DNA from: Acidobacteria bacterium 28-1
Lineage (GTDB): Bacteria > Acidobacteriota > Blastocatellia > Pyrinomonadales > Pyrinomonadaceae
Assembly: GCA_002050365.1 (NCBI GenBank)
Contig: MWYZ01000054.1
Span: 1 to 64,000, forward strand
Length of the DNA: 64,000 nt
Direction: 5' to 3'
The notes below the pieces were generated by a model. That model saw nothing but the letters and a program-made list of their open reading frames with translations. It made no database searches and had not been told where the DNA came from. Both the position numbers and the translations under genes were made by a program. Positions 15,916-23,854 of this stretch are shown here, piece by piece. How positions within the stretch are numbered: the first letter of the stretch is position 1; each line of letters begins with the position of its first letter.

Positions 15916-17082
15916 ATGAAACAAATAAAACAAATCACATTTATCTTAACGATTGTTGCGTTGTGCGGCTTGGCTTTGAGTGTTCAAGCCCAAACGACTT
16001 CTGTTTTCACCGCCGGTTTGGAAAAACCGACAAAAATAATCTCTGCCGGACATAATGCTTTGCTTGTCGCTGAAGCCGGAATAGCTGTGGCAAATAATGG
16101 GCGCGTGTCTCTGGTCAATCGCACAACCGGCGCACGACAAACGCTTGTCGGCGGTCTTCCGTCGGGTGTTAATAATCTAGGCGGTCAGCCGGAACCGTCG
16201 GGTCCGTCGGGTTTGATTATGCACGGGAATACGCTTTATCTGACAATCGGCACGGGCGACGCTGTGATGAATGTCGGTCCCGGTCTTGAATCACTGAATC
16301 CACATCCGTCATCGCCGATTCTCGATTCAGTTTTGGAATTAAATCTGCCGGGAAATTACGAGGGAATAACGAGCCAGTTCACGCTTTCGACGGCAAATCA
16401 AACAACGCTCGCAGGCGGCGGAGTAGTCGCATTGACCAACGCCAACGGGCAACAAATGACGATTCGCATGGTTGCCAATTTACCGGATTCTGCGCCTAAT
16501 CCGCGCCCCGGTTTTCCGCACAATATACGTGCATCGAATGTTTTCGGCGTGGAGATTTTCCAAAACAATCTGTATGTCGTGGACGCAAGTTTTAATTTAA
16601 TCTATCGAGTCAACATCGGCAATGGTCAATTTTCGACCTTTGTGACATTTCCGAACAAACCAAATCCGTTGTTTCCGACACTCGGACCGCCGACGGTAGA
16701 AGCTGTTCCGGACAATATTCGACTCGTCGGACATCATCTGCTCGTGCCGCTTTTGACGGGCTTTCCGTTTGTACAGAATTTCTCGGAAGTCCAAATTGTC
16801 AATTTGCCAAGCGGCGAGCGCGGAACTTTCATTCCTAACTTAACTTCGGCGATTGACGTTCTGCGCGTCGGAGGAAATATGTATTTCACGCTTGAATTCT
16901 CGGCAAATCAACTTGCCAATCAGCCCGGTCGCTTGAAATTTTTCACCTCGCCCAACGCCGCGCCGGTCGTCGTGGTTTCAAATTTGATTTCGCCGACTTC
17001 GATGGCGCGTGATGAAACGACCGGAAATATTTTCGTGACGGAAATTTTTCCGGGCAGAATCATCCGCGTTCAAATCTTGTAA
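15916..17082 (+). CDS. secreted ScyD/ScyE-like beta-propeller protein
   Basis: A 388-residue exported protein. The signal peptide spans 1-25 (VQAQ). The rest shows repeated propeller blades (TAGLEKPTKIISAGHNALLVAEAG, SGPSGLIMHGNTLYLTIG, GVEIFQNNLYVVDASFNLIYRVN, SPTSMARDETTGNIFVTE), matching the ScyD/ScyE family, whose name comes from the cyanobacterial scytonemin cluster. In heterotrophs the role is unknown; propeller proteins usually bind ligands or form lactonase-like scaffolds. An AGGAG ribosome-binding site (AATAAGGAGCTACT) precedes the ATG. It is divergent from the ECF sigma operon and is closed by a strong hairpin at 17190-17231. Confidence 0.85.
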   Translation: MKQIKQITFILTIVALCGLALSVQAQTTSVFTAGLEKPTKIISAGHNALLVAEAGIAVANNGRVSLVNRTTGARQTLVGGLPSGVNNLGGQPEPSGPSGLIMHGNTLYLTIGTGDAVMNVGPGLESLNPHPSSPILDSVLELNLPGNYEGITSQFTLSTANQTTLAGGGVVALTNANGQQMTIRMVANLPDSAPNPRPGFPHNIRASNVFGVEIFQNNLYVVDASFNLIYRVNIGNGQFSTFVTFPNKPNPLFPTLGPPTVEAVPDNIRLVGHHLLVPLLTGFPFVQNFSEVQIVNLPSGERGTFIPNLTSAIDVLRVGGNMYFTLEFSANQLANQPGRLKFFTSPNAAPVVVVSNLISPTSMARDETTGNIFVTEIFPGRIIRVQIL

Positions 17083-17189
17083 AATACAAAACAGCGGGCG
17101 AGAGGCAACCCTTCCTGACTTGAACGGCAATTTATTATTTGCTGATTGCTCAACTACAACAGCCACATGGTTTGAATAAAACTTAAAGC

Positions 17190-17231
17190 AAAGCGTGAAT
17201 TTAAGCAATATTGCTCAAATTCACGCTTTTT
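17190..17231. terminator. strong hairpin terminator between convergent genes
   Basis: Inverted repeat AAAGCGTGAATTTAAGCAATA with its complement, one mismatch in 21 bp and almost no loop, followed by TTTTTCTC. It stands between the ScyD-like gene and the convergent minus-strand regulator and probably works in both directions. Confidence 0.75.
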
Positions 17232-17331
17232 CTCATTACTTTGCAGAAGCCCGCATGATAGTCGAGGGCGCAAATCACACTCGACTATTGTGCGTGTTTC
17301 CACATTTTGAGAAGTCCTAATTTCAAGTGTT

Positions 17332-17391
17332 TTATTCAAAATTCATCCGCCGCATCAAATCAATAAACGCGGCTCGTTGCGCCGGTTGTTC
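17332..17391 (-). pseudogene. 3' remnant of a TolB/TPR regulator
   Basis: About 20 codons reading AAFIDLMRRMNFE followed by TAA. This is the characteristic C-terminus of the winged-helix/TPR regulators in this window (compare FIDLMRRMNF at the end of the 642-aa protein). The frame cannot be followed further upstream because the intact 686-aa gene ends at 17409. It shows that an additional regulator copy once lay here, or that the 3' ends were exchanged by recombination. Confidence 0.65.
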
Positions 17392-17408
17392 TATTTCATT
17401 GCTTAATC

Positions 17409-19469
17409 TTATTGCGGCAAACCGACGCGCCGCTGTAAATCCTGAAAACGCGCGTCGTCGCGCAGAGAATCAAACGCCGGATCAACTTTGAGAAACTGCA
17501 GTTGTGAATCGCGCGCGGCGTAGGCTTTTTCAAACGACGCAAATGCCTTCTCGCGCTCGCCCAACGCAGCATAGAGAACTGTCAACTCGCCGGGCGAAAC
17601 ATATTCCTTGCTCGTTTCCAACTGCTTGAGAATGTCCAACGCTTTTTCGCGTTCGCCCGAGCGGGCGTATGCCGCGCCGAGATAAATCTGCCCGCTCATG
17701 GAGTTGCCGCCGCGCCGCGTTGCTTCCTGATAATTGGCAATGGCTTCTCCATACATTCCCTTCGCGGCATAACTAAAGCCGAGCGTGTAATACGCGCCTC
17801 TATAATTTTCATTCAGTTCGAGCAATTTCTCACTTTCAGCAATTGCTTCGTCAAACCGACGCGCAAAGAGAAATGCGTCGGCAACGCTCATGCTGTTGAT
17901 AAGTGACATCGGGTCAAGTTCTCTGGCGCGTTTAACTTCAATGATGGATTCGTCGTGCCGCCCGATAACGCCGAGATAAAATGCGTATATGCGACGCGCA
18001 TCGGCAAGATTCGGGTTTAATTCAATGGCGCGTTTGTATGCGGCTTCGGCAGCCGCCCAATCCCAAGCCATCTGATAGAGATGCCCCGTCGCCAGATGCG
18101 CGTCCGCCAGATTCTCGTCTAATTCCAATGCTTTTCGCGCCGCCGCTTGTGCTTTGGGTATGAACTCTTTCGGGTCACCCAGGCTGTTACCGGCAAAATT
18201 TGCATATGCGCCGGAGAGTTTGGCGTAGGCAAGCGCGTAATCAGGATCTACGGCTATCGCCTGTTCGTAATATTCGATGCCTTTCTTCTGATCTTCCTTC
18301 CCGATTTTGAGCGCGTAAAAGCGTCCTTTGAGCAGTAATTCGTAAGCCTGCGGATTTGTCGTTTCTTGTTTGGCAAGCTGCCGCGTCTGCGCTCCCGATA
18401 AGCGCAGATACAGATTTTCCGTAATCTCACGCGAGATGTCCGTTTGCAGTTTCTGCGCGTCTGACAGCTTGCGGGTAAAATTATCGCTCCAAAGCTGCCG
18501 GTTATCGCGCGTGTCAATCATCTCGACTCTGATAATCAAACTGTCGCCGCGCTGCGCGACTCGCCCGGTTACAATCGCCTGCACGCCCAGTTTTGCCGCC
18601 GCGTCCTGCAAATCAATATTCTGCCCGCGATATTTGAAGCTCGAACTGCGGGCGATGACTTTCAGTTGCGACAATTGCGCGAGGCGGTCTATCAAGCTCT
18701 CGCTCAAACCGTCTGACAGATAATCAAGATTCGCATCGCCGCTTCCGTTTTCAAATGGCAAAACGGCGATGGTTGAAATCGGCGCGTCTGCCGTCGGTGT
18801 TTCCGAATGAAAGCGGATGAACGCAAAAAAGCCCAAAGCCAAAATCAGCAAGCCGAAAACAATTGCACCGATAAGCGGAAATGTTTTGCGTTTGGCAACG
18901 GGAAATTTCGTTACTTGTGCGGGGGGTGAAATTGCTTCGGGCAATTTTTCAACTTCTTCCGCGTCGTGCCGCCAATCAGCCAGCGCAACGACTTTGCCCG
19001 ATGTCGCTTCTCTAATTGCTTTGCCGTTGGTCGGCGCGTGAATCGGCACAAATTTTTGATTCGTATTTTCCTGTTTTATTTTCGATGAAAAAGCGCCGAC
19101 GTGGACTTCGCCGTTAAAACGATAGCCGCGCCGTCGGAAAGTTTCGATAAACGATTTGCCGTCTTTTGTTTTGCCGAGAGTTTTTCGCAAGATGTGAAGA
19201 TATTGGGCAAGATTCGATTCTTCTACTATCGAATCCGTCCAGATGGTTTTCATCAATTCGTCTTTGCTCAAGATTTCGCCGCGTTTTTCCACCAATGCCA
19301 GAAGCGTTTCAACCGCTTTCGGAGCAAGCGGAATTTCTTCATACTTTTGATAAAGCATCAGATGAACGGCATCGAGCCGAAATTCTTCAAACTCATAAAT
19401 CTTGTTTTTGTCTGATTTATCCACCTTAAAGTTAAATTGAGAATAAATTAAATCTAAATCCAAAGACAT
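17409..19469 (-). CDS. winged-helix (CadC/ToxR-like) transcriptional regulator with TolB-like and TPR domains
   Basis: 686 residues. The N-terminal OmpR/CadC-type winged helix (about 24-120) has PKAVETLLALVEKRGEILSKDELM and ESNLAQYLHILRKTLG followed by FIETFRRRGYRFNGEV. A cytoplasmic linker leads to one membrane helix (GAIVFGLLILALGFFAFI, about 198-218). The periplasmic part is a TolB/FlgO-like domain (STIAVLPFENGSGDANLDYLSDGL) and about eight TPRs ending RRVGLPQ. Such proteins are one-component membrane-bound regulators: the outer part senses and the N-domain binds DNA. It is divergent from the secreted 160-aa gene at 19714, probably its target, as in the second module at 21112-23700. Confidence 0.88.
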   Translation of the reverse strand: MSLDLDLIYSQFNFKVDKSDKNKIYEFEEFRLDAVHLMLYQKYEEIPLAPKAVETLLALVEKRGEILSKDELMKTIWTDSIVEESNLAQYLHILRKTLGKTKDGKSFIETFRRRGYRFNGEVHVGAFSSKIKQENTNQKFVPIHAPTNGKAIREATSGKVVALADWRHDAEEVEKLPEAISPPAQVTKFPVAKRKTFPLIGAIVFGLLILALGFFAFIRFHSETPTADAPISTIAVLPFENGSGDANLDYLSDGLSESLIDRLAQLSQLKVIARSSSFKYRGQNIDLQDAAAKLGVQAIVTGRVAQRGDSLIIRVEMIDTRDNRQLWSDNFTRKLSDAQKLQTDISREITENLYLRLSGAQTRQLAKQETTNPQAYELLLKGRFYALKIGKEDQKKGIEYYEQAIAVDPDYALAYAKLSGAYANFAGNSLGDPKEFIPKAQAAARKALELDENLADAHLATGHLYQMAWDWAAAEAAYKRAIELNPNLADARRIYAFYLGVIGRHDESIIEVKRARELDPMSLINSMSVADAFLFARRFDEAIAESEKLLELNENYRGAYYTLGFSYAAKGMYGEAIANYQEATRRGGNSMSGQIYLGAAYARSGEREKALDILKQLETSKEYVSPGELTVLYAALGEREKAFASFEKAYAARDSQLQFLKVDPAFDSLRDDARFQDLQRRVGLPQ

Positions 19470-19713
19470 CTTTGCACCTCTCTGATTAAATCAACTACGG
19501 AGCCGAAAAATCAGGAAAGCGCGGGCGTGCCGAATTTGCAAAAGACAGAGGCATTGTAACGCAAAGTTGCAGAGAAGGAAAGATTTTTTGCGACAAAGAT
19601 TTTGACGCTCCAAGCCTGTCAAAAGCGGAAAATCTTTTTTGGAAAAGACGAATTCTCCGCAGAAAAGAGCAGGCAGAAAAAATAAATAAATCACAAAATA
19701 GAGGAGAAATAAA
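19470..19713. promoter_or_regulatory. divergent intergenic region of regulator module 1
   Basis: 244 bases between the start of the winged-helix/TPR regulator and the small secreted gene. Only overlapping frames without coding character are found. AGAGGAG precedes the secreted gene's ATG. The region must hold both promoters and, if the regulator acts locally, its binding site; no clear motif shared with the equivalent region 23041-23175 could be picked out by eye. Confidence 0.4.
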
Positions 19714-20196
19714 ATGAAAAATAAAATGACGCAAATAGTAGTCGGAATATTCCTGGGCTTTTTAATGTTGATTGTCGGCGGACAAACTCGTGTGTTCGGT
19801 CAACAAGCATTTAAACTTGTCGGTGTGTGGCAAGCAGTAGTTACGCAGCGCAACTGTCAAACGGGCGACCCGACCGGACCTGCTTTTCAAAGTCTGTTCA
19901 CTTTTAATGAAGGCGGCACAATGGCGGAAGATTCCGCCGGTTTTCCGCCTCCTTTACGCGGTTCGGGTCACGGAATTTGGTCGGCGAATAATATGTTTCA
20001 TCCCACCTATGCCTACACATTTTTCCGCTTTAATGCCGACGGCACGCTTGCCGGCAGTAACATTTCCAGACACAATGCCACATTCGGACTAAGCGGAAAT
20101 GATTTTACCGCAAACGCCACCGTCGAAGTTCGTGCCGCGAACGGTAATTTAATCACCACCGTTTGTCTAGCTCTAACGGCAGCGCGATTTCAATAA
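19714..20196 (+). CDS. small secreted protein, TQRNCQTG family (copy 1)
   Basis: A 160-residue exported protein with a signal peptide of about 30 residues ending RVFGQQ. The mature part is a beta-rich, probably lipocalin- or barrel-like fold with signature VGVWQAVVTQRNCQTGDP, FTFNEGGTMAE, GIWSANNMFHPTYAYTFFRFNADG and a C-terminal ARFQ. Two Cys (in NCQTG and in VCLALTA) could form a disulfide. It is clearly paralogous to the 174-aa protein at 23176; no function is known. Both copies stand divergent from a winged-helix/TPR regulator, and both end in a family-type hairpin. Confidence 0.75.
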   Translation: MKNKMTQIVVGIFLGFLMLIVGGQTRVFGQQAFKLVGVWQAVVTQRNCQTGDPTGPAFQSLFTFNEGGTMAEDSAGFPPPLRGSGHGIWSANNMFHPTYAYTFFRFNADGTLAGSNISRHNATFGLSGNDFTANATVEVRAANGNLITTVCLALTAARFQ

Positions 20197-20205
20197 CCGG
20201 CAAAC

Positions 20206-20250
20206 AAAAGCGGTTTCGGCGCAATTGTTTTTCGCGTCGAAACCACTTTT
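20206..20250 (+). terminator. hairpin downstream of secreted protein gene (copy 1)
   Basis: Arms AAAAGCGGTTTCG and CGAAACCACTTTT (one mismatch in 13) at 20206-20218 and 20238-20250, ending in T4 A3. A probable terminator; the equivalent hairpin follows copy 2 at 23711-23753. Confidence 0.65.
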
Positions 20251-20265
20251 AAATTTACACCTGTT

Positions 20266-20403
20266 TTATTCAAAATTCATCCGCCGCATCAACTCGACAA
20301 AACGCGGCTCGTTTCGGAGGTTGTTCCACTTCGGCTCGACTTTCAGAAAAACCATTCGCACGTCTTTTTCCGCGAAACCTTTTTCCAGATAATCGAGGGC
20401 TTG
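20266..20403 (-). pseudogene. 3' remnant of a winged-helix/TPR regulator
   Basis: 45 codons without a start read QALDYLEKGFAEKDVRM, then VFLKVEPKWNNLRNEPRF and VELMRRMNFE, followed by TAA. This is the C-terminal end of a regulator closely like the intact 642-aa protein (FLKVDPKWNNLRSEPRFIDLMRRMNF). Directly upstream the frame is closed by TAA, and 17 bases further lies the stop of the HigA antitoxin. The simplest reading is a second regulator copy whose body was lost, with the HigBA pair now in its place. Confidence 0.8.
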
Positions 20404-20419
20404 TTACATTTTGCTCGCT

Positions 20420-20698
20420 TCAAGCGGCAATTCTTTCAAGCCCGCTGAATGCGGTTTCATCTATCTGGCTTAGTTCCCAGTTATTTTGTAGATTCATCCA
20501 AAAAAGAGGACTTGCGCCGATGGCTTTTGAAAGTTTCCAAGCCATTTCGGTGCTGATTCCGCGCCTTCCGTTACAAATTTCATTGATTGTTTTCGGCAGA
20601 ACCCCGATATGCGCCGCAAACTGCGACTGGCTAATTCCGATTTCCTCGAGTTCATCTTGCAAAATTTTGCCCGGATGAATCGGTGTTATATGATTCAT
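20420..20698 (-). CDS. higA: HigA-family antitoxin (XRE-type helix-turn-helix)
   Basis: A 92-residue DNA-binding antitoxin. It begins ITPIHPGKILQDELEEIGISQSQFAAHIGV and continues through the helix-turn-helix (TINEICNGRRGISTEMAWKLSKAIGASPLFWMNLQNNWEL), a textbook HigA/VapI pattern. It neutralises the HigB toxin encoded 9 bases upstream and should repress the pair's promoter. Toxin-before-antitoxin order is typical for higBA. Confidence 0.93.
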   Translation of the reverse strand: MNHITPIHPGKILQDELEEIGISQSQFAAHIGVLPKTINEICNGRRGISTEMAWKLSKAIGASPLFWMNLQNNWELSQIDETAFSGLERIAA

Positions 20699-20707
20699 AT
20701 TATTCTC

Positions 20708-21004
20708 CTAATGATAATCAATAATTTCCACATTATAGGCATCATTTTCGCGCCACTCAAAACAAATCCTATATTGGTCGTTAATTCTTATACTATATTT
20801 GCCTGCGCGCCTCCCTTTTAACGCCTCAAGTCTATTTCCTCTGAGTTCCGACAGGTCATTCAGACTTGTTGCCGCACCCAAGACAGCAAGTTTAATCTGC
20901 GCTTTCTGATGAAGTTCGATAGGCAAGAGTTTTTGTGTTTGTTTAGTCGTTTGACCGTAATTTACGGCTTCAGTTATTTTATCTTTGAAACTCTTGATTG
21001 CCAT
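20708..21004 (-). CDS. higB: HigB-family toxin (RelE/ParE superfamily mRNA interferase)
   Basis: A 98-residue basic toxin. Residues 38-98 (LGAATSLNDLSELRGNRLEALKGRRAGKYSIRINDQYRICFEW) carry the HigB/RelE core: the beta-hairpin Lys/Arg set and the RINDQYRICF strand. The N-terminal 30 residues are a little longer than in many HigB proteins. Such toxins cleave ribosome-bound mRNA. It is followed by higA and preceded by the 3' end of the 642-aa regulator in the same direction, with a CATATTT/TACCGCGATGTGGTAT stretch upstream that may hold the promoter and operator. Confidence 0.9.
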   Translation of the reverse strand: MAIKSFKDKITEAVNYGQTTKQTQKLLPIELHQKAQIKLAVLGAATSLNDLSELRGNRLEALKGRRAGKYSIRINDQYRICFEWRENDAYNVEIIDYH

Positions 21005-21111
21005 ATTTCTACCATACCGCGATGTGGTATAAAGACAAGCTGAGAATAAAGTATTTTCTTATTCGGAATAAAAAAAGACTGCCTTACTGATTAAGATTTG
21101 CAGTCTTTTTA

Positions 21112-23040
21112 TTAAAAATTCATCCGCCGCATCAAATCAATAAAACGCGGTTCGGAGCGCAGATTGTTCCATTTCGGGTCAACTTTCAAAAAAGTCATTT
21201 TCGGGTCGCGCTGCTGAAACCCGCGTTCCAGCCACGCAAAAGTTTCGTCCTGTTCGCCAAGCCCGTTATAAACGAGCGCGATGTGGGAAGGCGACACGAA
21301 ACGCCCGGTTGATAGTTTCAGCAGTTCGTTCAGCACGACTCGCGCCTCGTCGCGCTTTCCCGATTTCGCCAAAGCGTAACCGTCAAACGAGATTGCAGTA
21401 GTTTGAACCGGTGAAAGTTTTCGCGCCCGGCGCGCTTCATTGATGGCTTCCGCATACATTTCTTTCTCGATGTAGGCCCACGAAGCAAATAAATAAGGCA
21501 TCCAAAAATTCGGTTCCAGTTCAACAGTTTTCTGCACTCGGGCTAACGCTTCATCGGTTTGTCCGGCGTGAATCAGAAATAGCCCTTCGAGCGCGTTGGC
21601 AAACGGAAAAAGCGGGTCGAGTTCTCTGGCAAGTTTTATCTCAAAGAGCGCTTCGGCGTGTCGTCCCGTGTTGGAAAGTAAATGCGCGTAAAACAGATGA
21701 GCCTCCGCGCTGTTCGGATTGAGTTCCAAGGCTCGCCGAAACTGATTTTCGGCTTCGTTCCAATCCCAGTCATACCAAAATATGGTCATACCGAGAGCGG
21801 TATGAGCTTCGGAGAGAGTTTCGTCAATTTCGATTGCCTTTTGTGCCGCCGCTTTCGATTTTGGAAGAAACTCGGTTGGAAGCATCTCGCCGCCGAGCGC
21901 GAGCGAACGATATGCGTCCGCGATTCCGGCATATGCAAGCGCGTAGTTCGGGTCAATCGCAATCGCCTGTTGGAAATATGAAATACCCTTGTTCATTTCC
22001 GGCGGCGTTAATTTGAAAATGTGAAAACGTCCCCTCAGATAAAGCTGATAAGCCTCGACATTTTCGGTATAGCGTTTGGTCAGACGCATTTTCTCATCGC
22101 CGCCCAACCGCAACGCTAATGCCGCCGCGACCCGGTTTGAAATCACGTCCTGCACGACGAAAATATCGGTGAATTTCTCGTCGAAAGTTCCCGTCCAAAG
22201 CAAAGTTCCGTCGAAGACTTTGACCAGACGGATGTTGACGCGGATTTTATCGCCCCAACGCTGAATACTGCCGTCTAAAATCGCATCAACGCCGAGTTCG
22301 CGTCCCGCGCTGTTTGCATCTTGTTCGAGATTGCCGAATTTGCGAACCGAACTCAACGGACGCACGATGATTTCCCGATTATTACCGAGTTGTGAAATTA
22401 AAGTGTCCGCCATTCCTATTTCCAACGCTTCGTCCCGATTTACCGCAACAAGCGGTTTGAACGGCAGAACGGCGACGGTTTTAATTGGCGACGAAACAGA
22501 TTTGGTTTGTGCCTGCCAAAAATATACAGCCGCACCGACGGCAATTAATAAAACCAACGCGGCAAAAGCAAAAATCTTTTGACTTCGGTTTTGGTTGGTT
22601 TCAGGTTTCAAGTTTCTGCTTTCAGGTTTGTTATTATTTTCGGGTTCATTTTGTAATTTCAAATGTTCAATCTCGGATTCAACCAAACTTGGAACTTGAA
22701 ACTTGGAACTTGAAACTTCAACAGAAGCGACAAACTTAAAACCTTGTCCCGGAATCGTGGCGATAAAGCGATGTTCGCCGCGTTTTTCGCCAAGAACGCG
22801 CCGCAAAATCGAGATGTTTTGACTGAGATTGTTTTCCTCGACAACCGTATCCGTCCAGATTTCCCGCATCAATTCGTCTTTTTCGATAATTTTCCCCGCG
22901 TTCTGCACGAGATAAAGAAGCGTGTCAAAAACTTTCGGCGTAAGCGGCACAGACTCGCCGTTGTCCCGTAATAACAAGCGTTTCGTCGCATCAAGGCGAA
23001 ATTTGCCAAACTCGTAAATCTGTATTTGAGGTTCGTTCAT
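21112..23040 (-). CDS. winged-helix (CadC/ToxR-like) transcriptional regulator with TolB-like and TPR domains
   Basis: 642 residues, paralog of the 686-aa regulator. The winged helix (about 8-108) shows LTPKVFDTLLYLVQNAGKIIEKDELM and ENNLSQNISILRRVLGE then FIATIPGQGFKFVASVEV. A linker of about 45 residues (SSSKFQVPSLVESE, ESRNLKPETNQNRSQ) is encoded by short TTCAAGTTCCAAG-type repeats. A membrane helix (FAFAALVLLIAVGAAVYFW) precedes a TolB-like domain (TVAVLPFKPLVAVNRDEALEIG) and about eight TPRs ending FIDLMRRMNF. It is divergent from the 174-aa secreted gene at 23176. As with its paralog, local control of that gene is an inference from layout. Confidence 0.88.
   Translation of the reverse strand: MNEPQIQIYEFGKFRLDATKRLLLRDNGESVPLTPKVFDTLLYLVQNAGKIIEKDELMREIWTDTVVEENNLSQNISILRRVLGEKRGEHRFIATIPGQGFKFVASVEVSSSKFQVPSLVESEIEHLKLQNEPENNNKPESRNLKPETNQNRSQKIFAFAALVLLIAVGAAVYFWQAQTKSVSSPIKTVAVLPFKPLVAVNRDEALEIGMADTLISQLGNNREIIVRPLSSVRKFGNLEQDANSAGRELGVDAILDGSIQRWGDKIRVNIRLVKVFDGTLLWTGTFDEKFTDIFVVQDVISNRVAAALALRLGGDEKMRLTKRYTENVEAYQLYLRGRFHIFKLTPPEMNKGISYFQQAIAIDPNYALAYAGIADAYRSLALGGEMLPTEFLPKSKAAAQKAIEIDETLSEAHTALGMTIFWYDWDWNEAENQFRRALELNPNSAEAHLFYAHLLSNTGRHAEALFEIKLARELDPLFPFANALEGLFLIHAGQTDEALARVQKTVELEPNFWMPYLFASWAYIEKEMYAEAINEARRARKLSPVQTTAISFDGYALAKSGKRDEARVVLNELLKLSTGRFVSPSHIALVYNGLGEQDETFAWLERGFQQRDPKMTFLKVDPKWNNLRSEPRFIDLMRRMNF
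22605..22735. repeat. TTCAAGTTCCAAG-type short repeats in a regulator linker
   Basis: Interspersed copies of GGAACTTGAAACTT and GGTTTCAAGTTT-like words, in both orientations, inside the coding sequence of the 642-aa regulator between winged helix and membrane helix. They encode the low-complexity linker (KFQVPS, NLKPET). They look like absorbed intergenic repeats. Confidence 0.55.
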
Positions 23041-23175
23041 CGTCGTTTTCAGAAATTTTCAGAAACTTTCAACCCGTTTCTAAAGATTTTCAGAACTGAT
23101 TTTTGTGATTATGACACGCATCAGCCAATCCTTTAAAGTTTTTGGCTGAAATAATCAAAATTAAAGAGGAAAAAA

Positions 23176-23700
23176 ATGAAAAATACATTCTTAAAACCAA
23201 TTTTCGTTATCGCGCTGGCGATGATGACGGCTTTCACTATCACATTTTCCGTCGTCGCCGGTCAGGAAGCGACAGACACACAATCGCCCGATTTTTCGCT
23301 AAACGCCCCCGACAGAACAATCGTCGGCGTATGGCTAACAACGGTTACACAGCGCAATTGTCAAACGGGCGAGCCGGTCTCGCCGCCTGTTCAAGGCACA
23401 TCCACTTTTAACCAAGGCGGCACAATGGTGGAATTTGCCGCCAGTTCGAGTCCCGCCTTACGCAGTCCGGGTCAGGGAATTTGGGAAGCGAGCAATCCGT
23501 TTCATCCGACCTTCGCGTTCACCCTCCTCCGCTTTAACGCGGACGGCACATTTGGCGGCAGAACCGTCGTCAGACAAACTGTCAGCCTCGCGCAAAGCGG
23601 CAACAATTATACCACGACCGGCACAGTGGAAATTTTTGCCCCCAACGGTATGTTAGTCGGAATGGGCTGCGCGACTGCAACGGCAACGCGATTTCAATAA
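23176..23700 (+). CDS. small secreted protein, TQRNCQTG family (copy 2)
   Basis: 174 residues with a signal peptide (about 1-29, SVVAGQ) and the same signature blocks as copy 1: VGVWLTTVTQRNCQTGEP, STFNQGGTMVE, GQGIWEASNPFHPTFAFTLLRFNADG, GTVEIF and a terminal TRFQ. It shares roughly half its residues with copy 1 by eye. AGAGGAAAAAA precedes the ATG. A paired regulator (642 aa) is transcribed away from it, repeating module 1. Function unknown; secretion and Cys conservation suggest an extracytoplasmic, disulfide-stabilised beta protein. Confidence 0.75.
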   Translation: MKNTFLKPIFVIALAMMTAFTITFSVVAGQEATDTQSPDFSLNAPDRTIVGVWLTTVTQRNCQTGEPVSPPVQGTSTFNQGGTMVEFAASSSPALRSPGQGIWEASNPFHPTFAFTLLRFNADGTFGGRTVVRQTVSLAQSGNNYTTTGTVEIFAPNGMLVGMGCATATATRFQ

Positions 23701-23710
23701 TCGGTAAACA

Positions 23711-23753
23711 AAAGCGAGTTCGATACAATCATTTCTCGCGTCGAACTCGCTTT
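23711..23753 (+). terminator. hairpin terminator after secreted protein gene (copy 2)
   Basis: Perfect 13-bp arms AAAGCGAGTTCGA and TCGAACTCGCTTT with a 17-nt loop, ten bases after the stop codon. Probable terminator, equivalent to the hairpin after copy 1. Confidence 0.7.
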
Positions 23754-23776
23754 AAATCCGCTGCTTTACTCAAAAT

Positions 23777-23854
23777 GCCGGAAACTCTCGACGGGAAAAC
23801 TACTGACACCGTTTTCAGCTCAACATTTAACCCAAGAGTTAGCAGGAGAAAATT
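23777..23854 (+). promoter_or_regulatory. repeated leader (copy 1) of the delta-60/FG-GAP genes
   Basis: A block beginning GCCGGAAACT..GACGGGAAAAC, then GTTTTCAGCTCAAC and AGTTAGCAGGAGAAAATT just before the ATG. A nearly identical block precedes the next gene (26038-26115), and a more diverged one stands at 28275-28354. AGCCGGAAA and TTTCCGGCT-type arms can form a hairpin about 35 bases before the ribosome-binding site (GGAG). Function could be terminator/antiterminator or mRNA stabiliser. Confidence 0.55.

Noticed and set aside
15644-15933. Minus-strand frames in the ECF/ScyD intergenic region
   Set aside because: No ribosome-binding site, no recognisable family, and one overlaps the start of the ScyD-like gene; at most a coding remnant.
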